Assembly: GCA_023807065.1 (NCBI GenBank) | Contig: JAJJLU010003805.1 | Location: forward strand, 1 to 30,197 | Source: Isotricha intestinalis | Lineage: Eukaryota; Ciliophora; Litostomatea; Vestibuliferida; Isotrichidae | Direction: 5' to 3' | Length of the DNA stretch: 30,197 nucleotides | Shown: positions 9,331 to 18,400 of the stretch, in pieces | How positions within the stretch are numbered: the first letter of the stretch is position 1 | Layout: each line of letters opens with the position of its first letter | Notes under the pieces: generated by a model | Told to the model about the DNA's origin: nothing | The model's input: the letters and a program-made list of their open reading frames with translations, nothing else | Database searches by the model: none | Made by a program: the position numbers and the translations under genes

Positions 9331-10890
9331 ATGGAAAAAAATGAAATTAATATTTCATTAAATATTGAATGTAAATCTTGGAAGAAAGATACTGAAGATT
9401 TATTTGATTTTGAAACAAAAGAAATTAATACGAAATCATTTAATTTAACAAATGATGATAAAGAATGTTTTTTAATTTCAACTATAAATGAAAATAAAGA
9501 AGAAGAAATTGATTTAATTAATTCTACTAAAATTCTTAAAGAAAAATTATATTTAGAACCAATAAAACCCAAAATTATATGTGAAATTAATTATAATAAA
9601 GAAAATTCAAATTTTTATTTTATTAATTCTTTATATAGTGAAAATTTAAATAAAGTTTTCTCAAAAGAAAATTGTGAAAGAATATGGAAAAATATATCAA
9701 AAGAAGAAGAAACAGAAATAAAAGAAGGAGATATCTTTAAATTAGGAAGAGTAAGATTAAAATTTAATAAAATAATGTTTAATTCTTTTTCCCAAAGAAA
9801 CAATACAATAAATACAGAAATAAATAATTTTAATTCAAATTGTAATATAAATGGTTTAAATAACAGTAATAATAATATAACAAATATTATATTTAATAAT
9901 TCAATAACAGAAGAAATTTCAGGAAATGAACTAAATGAAAATGCTAAAGTGAAAAATATTTTAATGAATTCTGAAAAAAATGATTATAAATATTATTGTA
10001 GAATATGTTATAGAAATGATAGTGATTTAAATGATCCTTTAATTTCTCCTTGTAAATGTAGTGGATCAATGGGTTTTATTCATTATAAATGTTTAAAAAA
10101 TTGTATTGAAGTAAAAATTCAAAAAAGAAAAGAAGAAAATTTTATTTTTTATAATTGGAATAATTTCAATTGTGAAATTTGTTTATTTCCTTATCCAAAA
10201 TATATTAAATATAAAAATAGAAATTATTATTTAATTGAAATTGATACTTCGAAATTTAATCAATATTGTATTTGTGATTATAGTTTATTTGATGATAATC
10301 AAAAGAAAACTTTTCATAGAGGTTGTGTGATATTTAAAATTGAAGATGAAAATGAAATTATTGTAGGAAGAAATCAATCTAATGGTGTTAAATTAAAAGA
10401 TATTTCTGTTTCAAGGAAACATTGTTATATTATTAAAAGAAATGGAAAATTATTTATTAAAGATTTAGGAAGCAAATTCGGAACACTTAAATATATAAGG
10501 GATAAATATGAAATATTTCTTAATCAAAATTTAGATTTATTATCAGGAAAAAATCGATTTCTAATTAATTTATCTAAAAAATGGTCATTTTTTGGTTTAG
10601 GTAATTTATTTAAATTTGGTTGTTGTTCATGTAAACAAATAAATGATAGTGATGAATTTATTTTTGAAGAAGAAAAAAATTATAATACTAATATAGAAAA
10701 AGACTTAGGTGATAGTAAAAATATTAATAAATGCAAAAAGGGATATTTTAAATATAAAGATGATGATTCTTATAATGATTATATTTTATATTTGAATCAT
10801 ATAATCGGAGTTTCTGATGATGAAACTTCAAATATTAATATTTCAACAAATAATAATAAACAAAAAGAAGAATCTCTTCATTATAATTAA
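9331..10890 (+). CDS. FHA-domain protein with RING-CH (MARCH-type) zinc finger
   Basis: 519 residues. Residues 223-284 form a RING-CH finger: Cys223, Cys226, Cys241, Cys243, His251, Cys254, Cys281, Cys284, in the C4HC3 order of MARCH-type E2-binding ubiquitin ligases. Residues ~335-415 form an FHA domain with VGR (345-347), SRKH (361-364) and GSKFGT in place of the usual NGT loop, so pThr binding is plausible. Residues 80-150 with EGDIFKLGRVRLKF may be a degenerate first FHA. No transmembrane helices are seen, unlike most animal MARCH proteins, so the ligase would be soluble. A Cys cluster (CCSCK, ~431-435) follows the FHA. It is convergent with the MST-like kinase, 95 bp apart. Confidence 0.88.
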   Translation: MEKNEINISLNIECKSWKKDTEDLFDFETKEINTKSFNLTNDDKECFLISTINENKEEEIDLINSTKILKEKLYLEPIKPKIICEINYNKENSNFYFINSLYSENLNKVFSKENCERIWKNISKEEETEIKEGDIFKLGRVRLKFNKIMFNSFSQRNNTINTEINNFNSNCNINGLNNSNNNITNIIFNNSITEEISGNELNENAKVKNILMNSEKNDYKYYCRICYRNDSDLNDPLISPCKCSGSMGFIHYKCLKNCIEVKIQKRKEENFIFYNWNNFNCEICLFPYPKYIKYKNRNYYLIEIDTSKFNQYCICDYSLFDDNQKKTFHRGCVIFKIEDENEIIVGRNQSNGVKLKDISVSRKHCYIIKRNGKLFIKDLGSKFGTLKYIRDKYEIFLNQNLDLLSGKNRFLINLSKKWSFFGLGNLFKFGCCSCKQINDSDEFIFEEEKNYNTNIEKDLGDSKNINKCKKGYFKYKDDDSYNDYILYLNHIIGVSDDETSNINISTNNNKQKEESLHYN

Positions 10891-10985
10891 AAATAAAAAA
10901 ATTATAAATGAATTTTAAAAAATTGTATTTAAACGATTTAATTATTCTATTTACATTAATTAAGATATATTCAATACATGAAAAA

Positions 10986-12665
10986 TTACTTTCCTTTATC
11001 TTTCAAAGAAATATTGTTATGTTTATAATTATAATAATAAACTTGATTTGGTTTAATAATTGAATTATTTCCTAAATTTGAAGAACTTAGTTTATTAACA
11101 TGTTTTAAATCATTTTCTTCAATATTTATTCTTTTTTTCATTTTATCAGCAAATTTTTTATAATCTTGATATTCATTCATATTTTTCAAAAATTGATTTT
11201 TATCTAAAAATTTTAAAGACTTTTTATACTTTTCCATTTTTTTCATATATGAGTCTCTTATTTTTTTGATTTTTTCATTCATTTCATTTTCAATTTTAAC
11301 AATTTCATTTTTAATTTCATCATAAGTTAAATGATTAATAGTAGGATCATTAATAATATCATCAATTTCTTCATTTTTATCTTTGTTGATTTTCTGATTA
11401 TTATTATTTTTTTCATATTGAATATGATTTTCATTCATTTTTGTTTCTTCAGCTTTAATAGTTTTTTCAGGACTATCTTTAATTTCAAAACTTAAACCAT
11501 CCATTCCTCCATATTCATTAATCATTTTTAATAAAGGATTTTCGTCTTTATCATCATAACTTTCAATAATATTAACACTTTGATTCAATTCATTTTTTTC
11601 TTCTTCAGAATCATAATCTTTTCTATTTTCTAAATTTATCATTGTATCACAACCTTCTTTAATAATCATACTTCCATTATTATCATTATAATTTTCAGGA
11701 TTATAATCTTTTGAATTATCCTTGTAAACAACACTATTATTATTTTCTTCTTCTTCATAATTAGAATCTTCTAAAATTTTCTTTCTATAAAAAACTAAAT
11801 CATCCAAGCAATTATTAATTAGTTCACTAATTAATTTATTTCCTCTATTATTTTTAACAATAAAAGGATGTTTTAATAATTCTTTAGCAGAAGGTCTATC
11901 ATTAGGTTCATAAATTAAGCATTTTTCAACAAAATCATTAAAATCTTTACTCCATTTGTCTTTATTTTTTAATCCTTTTGGAGGTTGAGTAATAATTTTT
12001 TTTAAAACTAAATAAGCTTTAGTCTTTGAAAAAGGAGGTTCTCCTTCAGCCATTTCAAAAGCAGTAATACCAAGAGACCATATATCACATTTATAATTAT
12101 ATTTATTTTGCATAATTACTTCAGGTGACATATAAAATGGAGTTCCAATTTTAGATATTTTCTTTGAGAAACTATGCATTAATTGAGTACTAACACCAAA
12201 ATCACCTAATTTTGCAATTCCTTCTCTAGTTAATAATATATTTCCTGTTTTTACATCTCTATGAATTTTCTTATTTTCATGAAGGAAATTTAATCCTGTT
12301 AATATCATATATATTAACGAAGCTATTTGTTCTTCATTTAATGGCTTTGGAAGTATTTTAATTAATTCTAATAATGATCCTCCATCACAATATTCTAATA
12401 TTATCCATATTTGATAATTTTTTATATATGAATCATAGTAATGTACTATATATGGGGAATTACATTGTTTTAAAACGTTGATTTCTTTTTTAAATGATTC
12501 TATTTCATTATTTGTTCCTATATTTGCAATTTTGGCTGCATATATTTTTCCTGTTTTTTTATGTAATACTTTATATACTCTTCCATAATTTCCTTGTCCT
12601 ATTAATTCTATTAAATCAAATTCTTGTTCTGGATCAATTCCTTTTGATGAAATAAAATCATACAT
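10986..12665 (-). CDS. Hippo/MST-like Ser/Thr kinase (STE20 group) with SARAH-like tail
   Basis: 559 residues. The kinase domain spans ~17-268 with GQGNYG loop (23-28), Lys45 in YAAKIAN, HRDVKTGN (135-142), DFG (155-157) and GTPFYMSPE (174-182), so it should be active. SPYIVHYYDSY, DIWSLGITAFEMAEGEPPF and RPSAKELLKHPF are typical of MST1/2. After an acidic Asn-rich linker, residues ~446-490 (LTYDEIKNEI, then EMNEKIKKIRDSYMKKMEKY) match the SARAH dimerisation helix of MST (LTVEDLQKRL, then MMEQEIEEIRQKY). SARAH pairs Hippo kinases with each other or with RASSF/Salvador partners. The kinase call is certain; the SARAH call is pattern-based. The gene is divergent from the double-FHA gene by 106 bp. 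Confidence 0.95.
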   Translation of the reverse strand: MYDFISSKGIDPEQEFDLIELIGQGNYGRVYKVLHKKTGKIYAAKIANIGTNNEIESFKKEINVLKQCNSPYIVHYYDSYIKNYQIWIILEYCDGGSLLELIKILPKPLNEEQIASLIYMILTGLNFLHENKKIHRDVKTGNILLTREGIAKLGDFGVSTQLMHSFSKKISKIGTPFYMSPEVIMQNKYNYKCDIWSLGITAFEMAEGEPPFSKTKAYLVLKKIITQPPKGLKNKDKWSKDFNDFVEKCLIYEPNDRPSAKELLKHPFIVKNNRGNKLISELINNCLDDLVFYRKKILEDSNYEEEENNNSVVYKDNSKDYNPENYNDNNGSMIIKEGCDTMINLENRKDYDSEEEKNELNQSVNIIESYDDKDENPLLKMINEYGGMDGLSFEIKDSPEKTIKAEETKMNENHIQYEKNNNNQKINKDKNEEIDDIINDPTINHLTYDEIKNEIVKIENEMNEKIKKIRDSYMKKMEKYKKSLKFLDKNQFLKNMNEYQDYKKFADKMKKRINIEENDLKHVNKLSSSNLGNNSIIKPNQVYYYNYKHNNISLKDKGK

Positions 12666-12771
12666 TATTTTTCTTAATTATTTTTATTCAAAAATGTTTA
12701 ATTGCATTCTATGAAATAAAAAAAATATCGTAAAATAAATTAATAAAATTTTGAAATTAAATTAAAAAAAA

Positions 12772-13791
12772 ATGGGCACAGTTGAATCAGTAAAAATTCA
12801 AATAATTTCTTAATATTAGTGCTGTTTTAACCCAAGTCAAAATATAAATAACAATGAAGTAGTTACAAAAGGAATTAAAAATAGAAATGTAGGAATGTCA
12901 AAAATTGCAACAGAATGTGAAGAGCCAACAAAAAATACAAATATATCTAAATTTTCAAAGAATATAACAACAAATATTAAATCTGGAATTCCATCGAGTT
13001 TAAAAAATACAAATGATTTCTTATTAGAAAGTCCATTAAATTCAGATAATAATAAAAAGAAAAAAAATAATATTATATATAATAAAGTTTATTTAGATTT
13101 AGAAGTAATTAATAGTTGGATTTTACCTAAAGGACTTTTATTACATATTAATAATGAAGGTTTAGAAAATTCTTTAAGAAATATGAAAGATGGAATAACT
13201 TATTTTGGTTTTATTAAAGATTATAATAAAGATAATCATAATAGTGAAATAGATTATATTATAAATCCAAAAGATGAAGAATATGATGAAAGATATATTG
13301 GAAGGCATTTTAAAATTGAATATTATTCAAATGTTAATAAATATTATATTCAAGATTTAGGTTTTGGATTTGGTACTTTTATAAAAATAATTGATGAATT
13401 AAAAATAAAAGATAATTATTTAGTTAATATTGGTGAAACTTATTTAGTATTTACAATCGATGAAAATAATAAAATTAATATTAAAGTTTTTTCTGGAAAT
13501 GAAAAGTATGAACCTTTCAGTTTTAATTATGATATTCTTGAACCAATTTATATAGGAAGAGATTGTGATTGTATTATTTCAATTGAAGATAAAAGATTAT
13601 CAAGAATTCATTGTACTTTAAATTATAATAATGAATATAAATATTGGTTTTTAAAAGATGGAGGAAAAAATGGTTTTAGCACAAATGGTACTTGGTTATA
13701 TGCTGCTGAAGAATATGAAATTTATGATGGAATGATTTTTAAAACAAATCACAATTTATTTAAATGCAAGTACAAATATGAAAAATTATAA
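12772..13791 (+). CDS. Double-FHA protein with myristoylated N-terminus (two exons)
   Basis: An uninterrupted frame runs from an ATG at 12895, but it is open upstream only to a TAG at 12817-12819, and that TAG is the end of a good GT-AG intron. Splicing 12790-12819 joins exon 1 (12772-12789) to 12820 in frame and yields 329 residues beginning MGTVESCCFNP. Gly2 with Cys7-Cys8 is a classic myristoyl/palmitoyl anchor. Around residues 135-220 lies a degenerate FHA (YIGRHFKIEYY, then IQDLGFGFGTF). A canonical FHA follows at ~246-325 with IGR (251-253), SRIH (267-270) and NGT (295-297). FHA domains bind pThr peptides. Product: a membrane-anchored pThr reader, function unknown. The alternative start at 12895 cannot be excluded. 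Confidence 0.85.
12790..12819 (+). other. 30-nt GT-AG intron
   Basis: Begins GTAAAAATTC and ends TTCTTAATATTAG. It contains in-frame stops TAA (12811-12813) and TAG (12817-12819). Removing it restores one frame from the ATG at 12772 to the FHA coding region. The CTTAAT near the 3' end could serve as branch point. Confidence 0.75.
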
Positions 13792-13897
13792 AATTAAAAT
13801 CAGCAATTTAGGTTATTATCATTTATTTTTTTAAATACTTTATTTTTTTTTTCCATTTTTTTATTGTTTTTTTGAAACATATAAAAAAAAAATTTAT

Positions 13898-14554
13898 TTA
13901 TTTTTTCTTTTCATTTTTTTTAGCTTCTAAATTAGCAGCTTTTAAATCTTTAAAATATTGAACAATTTTTAAATATAATGGATTTTCAAGATCTTCTTTA
14001 AAAACCATATTTCCTTGTAAACTTTCTTCTAATTTTGTTAATAATTCATTTTCTTCATCTGAATGTGGTTCAGAAATACTTTCAATCATTTTAATTAAAC
14101 CATCTTTTTCGAATTTTTCATCAACATCAAATTTTTTATTTCCAGTCATTTTTTCAATTAACATTTTAGAGCTAATCAAACCATTTTTATCTAATTCAAT
14201 TAAATTATATAAATCATCTAATCTTTTTTCTCTTTTTACAGTTTTTAATTCATCTTCTAATTTCAAAGCTTCTTCTAATAATTTTCCATTTTCATTTTGA
14301 TATAATATTATTTTTTCTTTTAAAGCTCCCATTTCATCCCATCTTGGATCTTTGTATTTTCCAAAAAATTCTCTTATTGCTTTGATTGGATTTTTTGGCT
14401 TTTGTTCTGAATATTTTAAACTTAATAATGTTTTTACAAATAGTAATACTACTCCTTTATCTACTATATATTCTCTAAATTCTTTTAATTTTTTTTCTGT
14501 TTTTTCTTTATTTTTTTCTTCTAATTCATTTGGATCTTCAGGGAGATATTCCAT
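13898..14554 (-). CDS. AMY-1/MYCBP (FAP174)-like protein with C-terminal extension
   Basis: 218 residues. The first ~100 match AMY-1/MYCBP: EFREYIVDKGVVLLFVKTLL (25-44), then SEQKPKNPIKAIREFFGKYK and a heptad helix (LKEKIILYQNENGKLLEEAL). In human MYCBP the same order is REQFRRYLEKSGVLDTLTKVL, EEPEKPNSALDFLKHHLG and a coiled coil. Animal MYCBP is ~100 residues; here a further ~110 residues include a degenerate EF-hand-like loop (ELDKNGLISSKM) lacking the final acidic ligand. MYCBP and Chlamydomonas FAP174 bind AKAPs, the latter in the flagellum, so a ciliary scaffold role is likely. Divergent from the Rab11-like gene by 74 bp. Confidence 0.78.
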   Translation of the reverse strand: MEYLPEDPNELEEKNKEKTEKKLKEFREYIVDKGVVLLFVKTLLSLKYSEQKPKNPIKAIREFFGKYKDPRWDEMGALKEKIILYQNENGKLLEEALKLEDELKTVKREKRLDDLYNLIELDKNGLISSKMLIEKMTGNKKFDVDEKFEKDGLIKMIESISEPHSDEENELLTKLEESLQGNMVFKEDLENPLYLKIVQYFKDLKAANLEAKKNEKKK

Positions 14555-14628
14555 TATTTAATATAAAGTTATATTTTTTATTAATAATGAAATAAATAAA
14601 CTAAAAATAAAAAATTAGGAAAAAAAAA

Positions 14629-15288
14629 ATGAGTAAAAATTACATTCATAATAAATTTTCTCCAAAAGAGAACCAATATTTAGTAAAAGTGGTAGTAATA
14701 GGTGATGTAAACGTAGGAAAAACGAATATAATTCATCGTTTAATGGGAGAAGAATTTCGTGAGATGGAGTCGACAGTGGGAGTTGAATTTGCATATTTGA
14801 CAAAGAATAACATAGATGAAGAAGATCCAAGTAAGAGTTTAGCTATTCAAATATGGGATACATCAGGAGCAGAAAGATATAGGGCTATAACTTCAAGTCA
14901 TATAAGAAATTCAGATGGAGCATATATTGTTTATGATGTTACTAATGAAACTTCTTTTATTAATTTATCTTATTGGCATAAATTAATTAAAGACGCTACT
15001 GATGATGATATTATTATTTATTTAATTGGAAATAAAATTGATCTTATTTATGATCAAGGAAGAATGGTTAATAAACAAAATGCTGTTAATTTTGTTAGAG
15101 ATTATAATTTACAAGGTTATGCTGAATGCTCTGCTAAAACTAATGAAAATATTGAAGAAACTTTTAAATCTTTTTATAAAACTCTTTATAAGAAAAATAA
15201 AGTCAAAATTATAGAAAAAAGTAATAAAAGAGTTAATGATACTGATAAAATAATAAAAACAAAAAATCAGAATAGGTGTTGTGATTAA
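14629..15288 (+). CDS. Rab11-like GTPase lacking the catalytic Gln
   Basis: 219 residues. P-loop GDVNVGKT, switch I MESTVGVEFA, NKID and SAK motifs are intact, and the protein ends NRCCD with a prenylatable Cys pair. IWDTSGAERYRAITSSHIR resembles the Rab11/Rab4/Rab14 block WDTAGQERYRAIT, but the G3 motif reads DTSGAE: Ala81 (codon 14869-14871) replaces the Gln that positions the hydrolytic water. In known Rabs, changes at this Gln strongly slow GTP hydrolysis, so the protein may be constitutively GTP-bound or use another mechanism. An insert NNIDEEDPSKS lies between switch I and the next strand. The first ~180 bases use more G and C than neighbouring genes. Assignment to Rab11 is tentative; Rab membership is clear. 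Confidence 0.9.
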   Translation: MSKNYIHNKFSPKENQYLVKVVVIGDVNVGKTNIIHRLMGEEFREMESTVGVEFAYLTKNNIDEEDPSKSLAIQIWDTSGAERYRAITSSHIRNSDGAYIVYDVTNETSFINLSYWHKLIKDATDDDIIIYLIGNKIDLIYDQGRMVNKQNAVNFVRDYNLQGYAECSAKTNENIEETFKSFYKTLYKKNKVKIIEKSNKRVNDTDKIIKTKNQNRCCD

Positions 15289-15464
15289 AATTTTTTTGTT
15301 TTGTTTTTTTTGGTTTAGTTAAAGGTTTTTAAATATAAATATAATTAAGTTTATTTAAATTTTTTTTAATTTACCTTTTTTAAAGAGTAAATTTAAAAAA
15401 TTTTCTTTAAATTTTTAAAATAAATCTAAAAATTAAAAAGATAAGGTTTTCAAATAAAAAAAAT

Positions 15465-18400
15465 TTAAATTTCATGATATGGTAATCTTAATTTTTCTAA
15501 ATCTCTTTCTCCTAATTTTTTAGCACTTTTAGTTCTTTTAAATTCTTGTCCATATTGTTTAACTAAGCTTTTTTCAAAAAGAGGACCAGGTTCAATAAAT
15601 CCTTGTTTAGGATAAGACCAAGGTACAATAACACTGGATTGTTTTTTTTGAGCTTCTAAGAATCTAACATTATTTTCCATTAATTGCTTATCTTTAGTAG
15701 GTTTAATTAAATTCAATTGATTAGGATTATGAGCACCATCACATTCATCATAAGGTTTTCCACATTTGCAAAAATATTTTCTTATTTCTTCTCTATCATA
15801 AGCACTTTGTGGTATTTCTCTTCCATCTAAAGAATATATTTTTTTAGTATAATCTGGATGTAAATTTGAACACATTTTATCTTTAAATGTCTTATATTTT
15901 GTATTTAATTTTTCATAATTTTCAGGCTCTTCATGTTGTAATTTTTTACCTTTTGAAATATACTTTTCTAATAATATTATTCTCTCTTTTATTTGATTTA
16001 TATTTGTATCATATTTTGCCATTGTTCTTCTTACTTGATCATAAAATTCCTCTATTTGTCTATTTAAATATGTATGTCTATTATATATTGAAAATTTATT
16101 TCCTTTTCTCATTTTATCTGAATAAACTAAAAATGTACTTAAAGGAATTTTAATTTTAAAATGATCTAAAACACTTTGAGTAACTTGATAATTTAAAACT
16201 TCTTTAGGAATTTCTTGATTAATTTCTAATTTTTTTCTCCATTTAATATCTAAATTTCTAAATTTCTCATCTCTTTCAGCTTGTTCTTCTTGAACCATAT
16301 TATGTAATTGAGTAATAATTTTATCAGCATCAGTATATCTTCTAAAAGAATATAAAGTAATAGCTTTTTTTAACATACCAAATTTCCTCATATAATCTTG
16401 ATCAATTTCTTCAGGTTTTCCTTCATATTTAATTTTCTTTAATATTCTTTCATTTGTAGTTTTTGCAGCTTTTTTATCTTTTTCAAGTTGAGCATTATTT
16501 TTTTGATGATATTTACAGAAATTACATAATTGTTTTCCTCCTGAATTTTTACCACAACCATTACAAGAAACAATTGGTCCTGAAGGGAACCATTCTTTAT
16601 CAATTTTAGGATCTAAATCTTTTTCTATTGTCTTTAATAAATTTTTCCTTAATTTTATTTTCTCATTTATTTCTTGTTCAAATTTCAATTCACTTACTTG
16701 ATGAGCATAAGGACATTTACCTCCAAATTGTTTTACTGCATTAATATCTGAATGAGGCCATCTTGGTCTTAAATCATAAGGACATTGATTTTTTAATGGA
16801 CACATTATTGTTTTAAAGTAATTAAAGTATTTATCTTTTATAAATGTAAATTTAGGATTTTCATCTGAAAATTTTTTATTTACTGATATACTCTTTGTAT
16901 CTACTGTTTCATTATTTAATATTTTCTTATTAAATTCTATCATTGCTATTTCATCTTTTAATTTATTTGCTGTTTTCTTTCTATTTTTCTTATAATCTTC
17001 CATTGCTTTTATCATCATATATACTTCTAAACATATTTCTTTATTTTTTGCATTGTTAAAATTATCTGGAATAACTTGTTTTTTTTTTTTTTTTGGATCT
17101 TCTTTTGGTTGATTAGGATCATTTTTCCTTTTTTCTTCGTTTATTCTTTCTTCTTCTCTTTTCTTTTTTAAATAAATTGCATATTTTGGTTCAAAATATG
17201 CTTTAATATCATCAATATTAAATGCTTTTTCTAATATTTTATTAGTTTCGTCGAATTTACCAGAAGCAAAAGCTATCTTCGCTTTTTTACAAACACCATC
17301 TTTGAAAACAACTGGAAATCTTGTTGAGAAATTTTCTCCCATTTCATCTATCCATTTATCATTATTTGCTCTTGTAGCAACTAATTCTTCTTGATTCATA
17401 TTATTAATTTTAAATATATCATCAGTAGTTTTATTAATATTAGGTTCAAAAGTACATTGTCTTGCATCATCTAAACACATAAATATTTTTTCTTTTTCTT
17501 TAATTAACTCAGGTCTTCTCCACATATTAAATTTTTCATCTTTTTGTAAATTATTTTCTCCATTATTAAATATTTCATTGAAATTTTTTTCTCTTTGTTC
17601 TAATATCATTGTATTATGAGAATTATGAGTACAATATAATGGACAACCATTAGTATGTACTTTACAATTATTTGACATTGCTGGACCCCAAAATGATAAA
17701 TTATCTGTTTTTGCAAATACAAACTTACCTTTTTCATTTACTCCTAATCTTCTTAATAATTTAAAAAAATAATATTTTAAACCATCTGAATAATATTTAT
17801 GTAATTTTTTATATTTATATGCATTTTGATTATTTGAAGGATCTTTATTACCAAATTTTCTTTTTGCTGCTTCTGGAAAGTTTTTACGAATATTTTGCTC
17901 TACTTGATTTAAAAAATTGGATATTAATTCTATTTTACCTGTTGATAATCTACTTTGCATTTTTTTATAATATTTTATTACCATTGATTTGATATAATTC
18001 TCTAATTTCCTATCTTCATATAATATTTTTTCTATTCTATCTTTTTCTTTCTCTTCATTTTCTATATCTTTATCATTTCTTTCTGTCATATATTCTTTTA
18101 TTTTTTCTGTTTTCTTTTTTATTTTATTATCGTTTAAAACTCCTTTTTCAAGAGAATTTTTAAATAATATTTTTCTTTCTTCATCAGTATCTCTAACTGC
18201 ATATTCTTCAGGAAATTTAAATAATTTATTATCTTGAAATTCAGTCTTAATCATTTTTTTAATTATATTATCATATTTAAATTGATTTCTTAAATTAATC
18301 ATTACTCTTCCAGTTTTATATCTATCTTTAGGTTTTGAAAGTTGATCAAATTTCTTATATAATTCTTCTTTTTCTTCTTTACTTAATTTCTTACTTTCTC

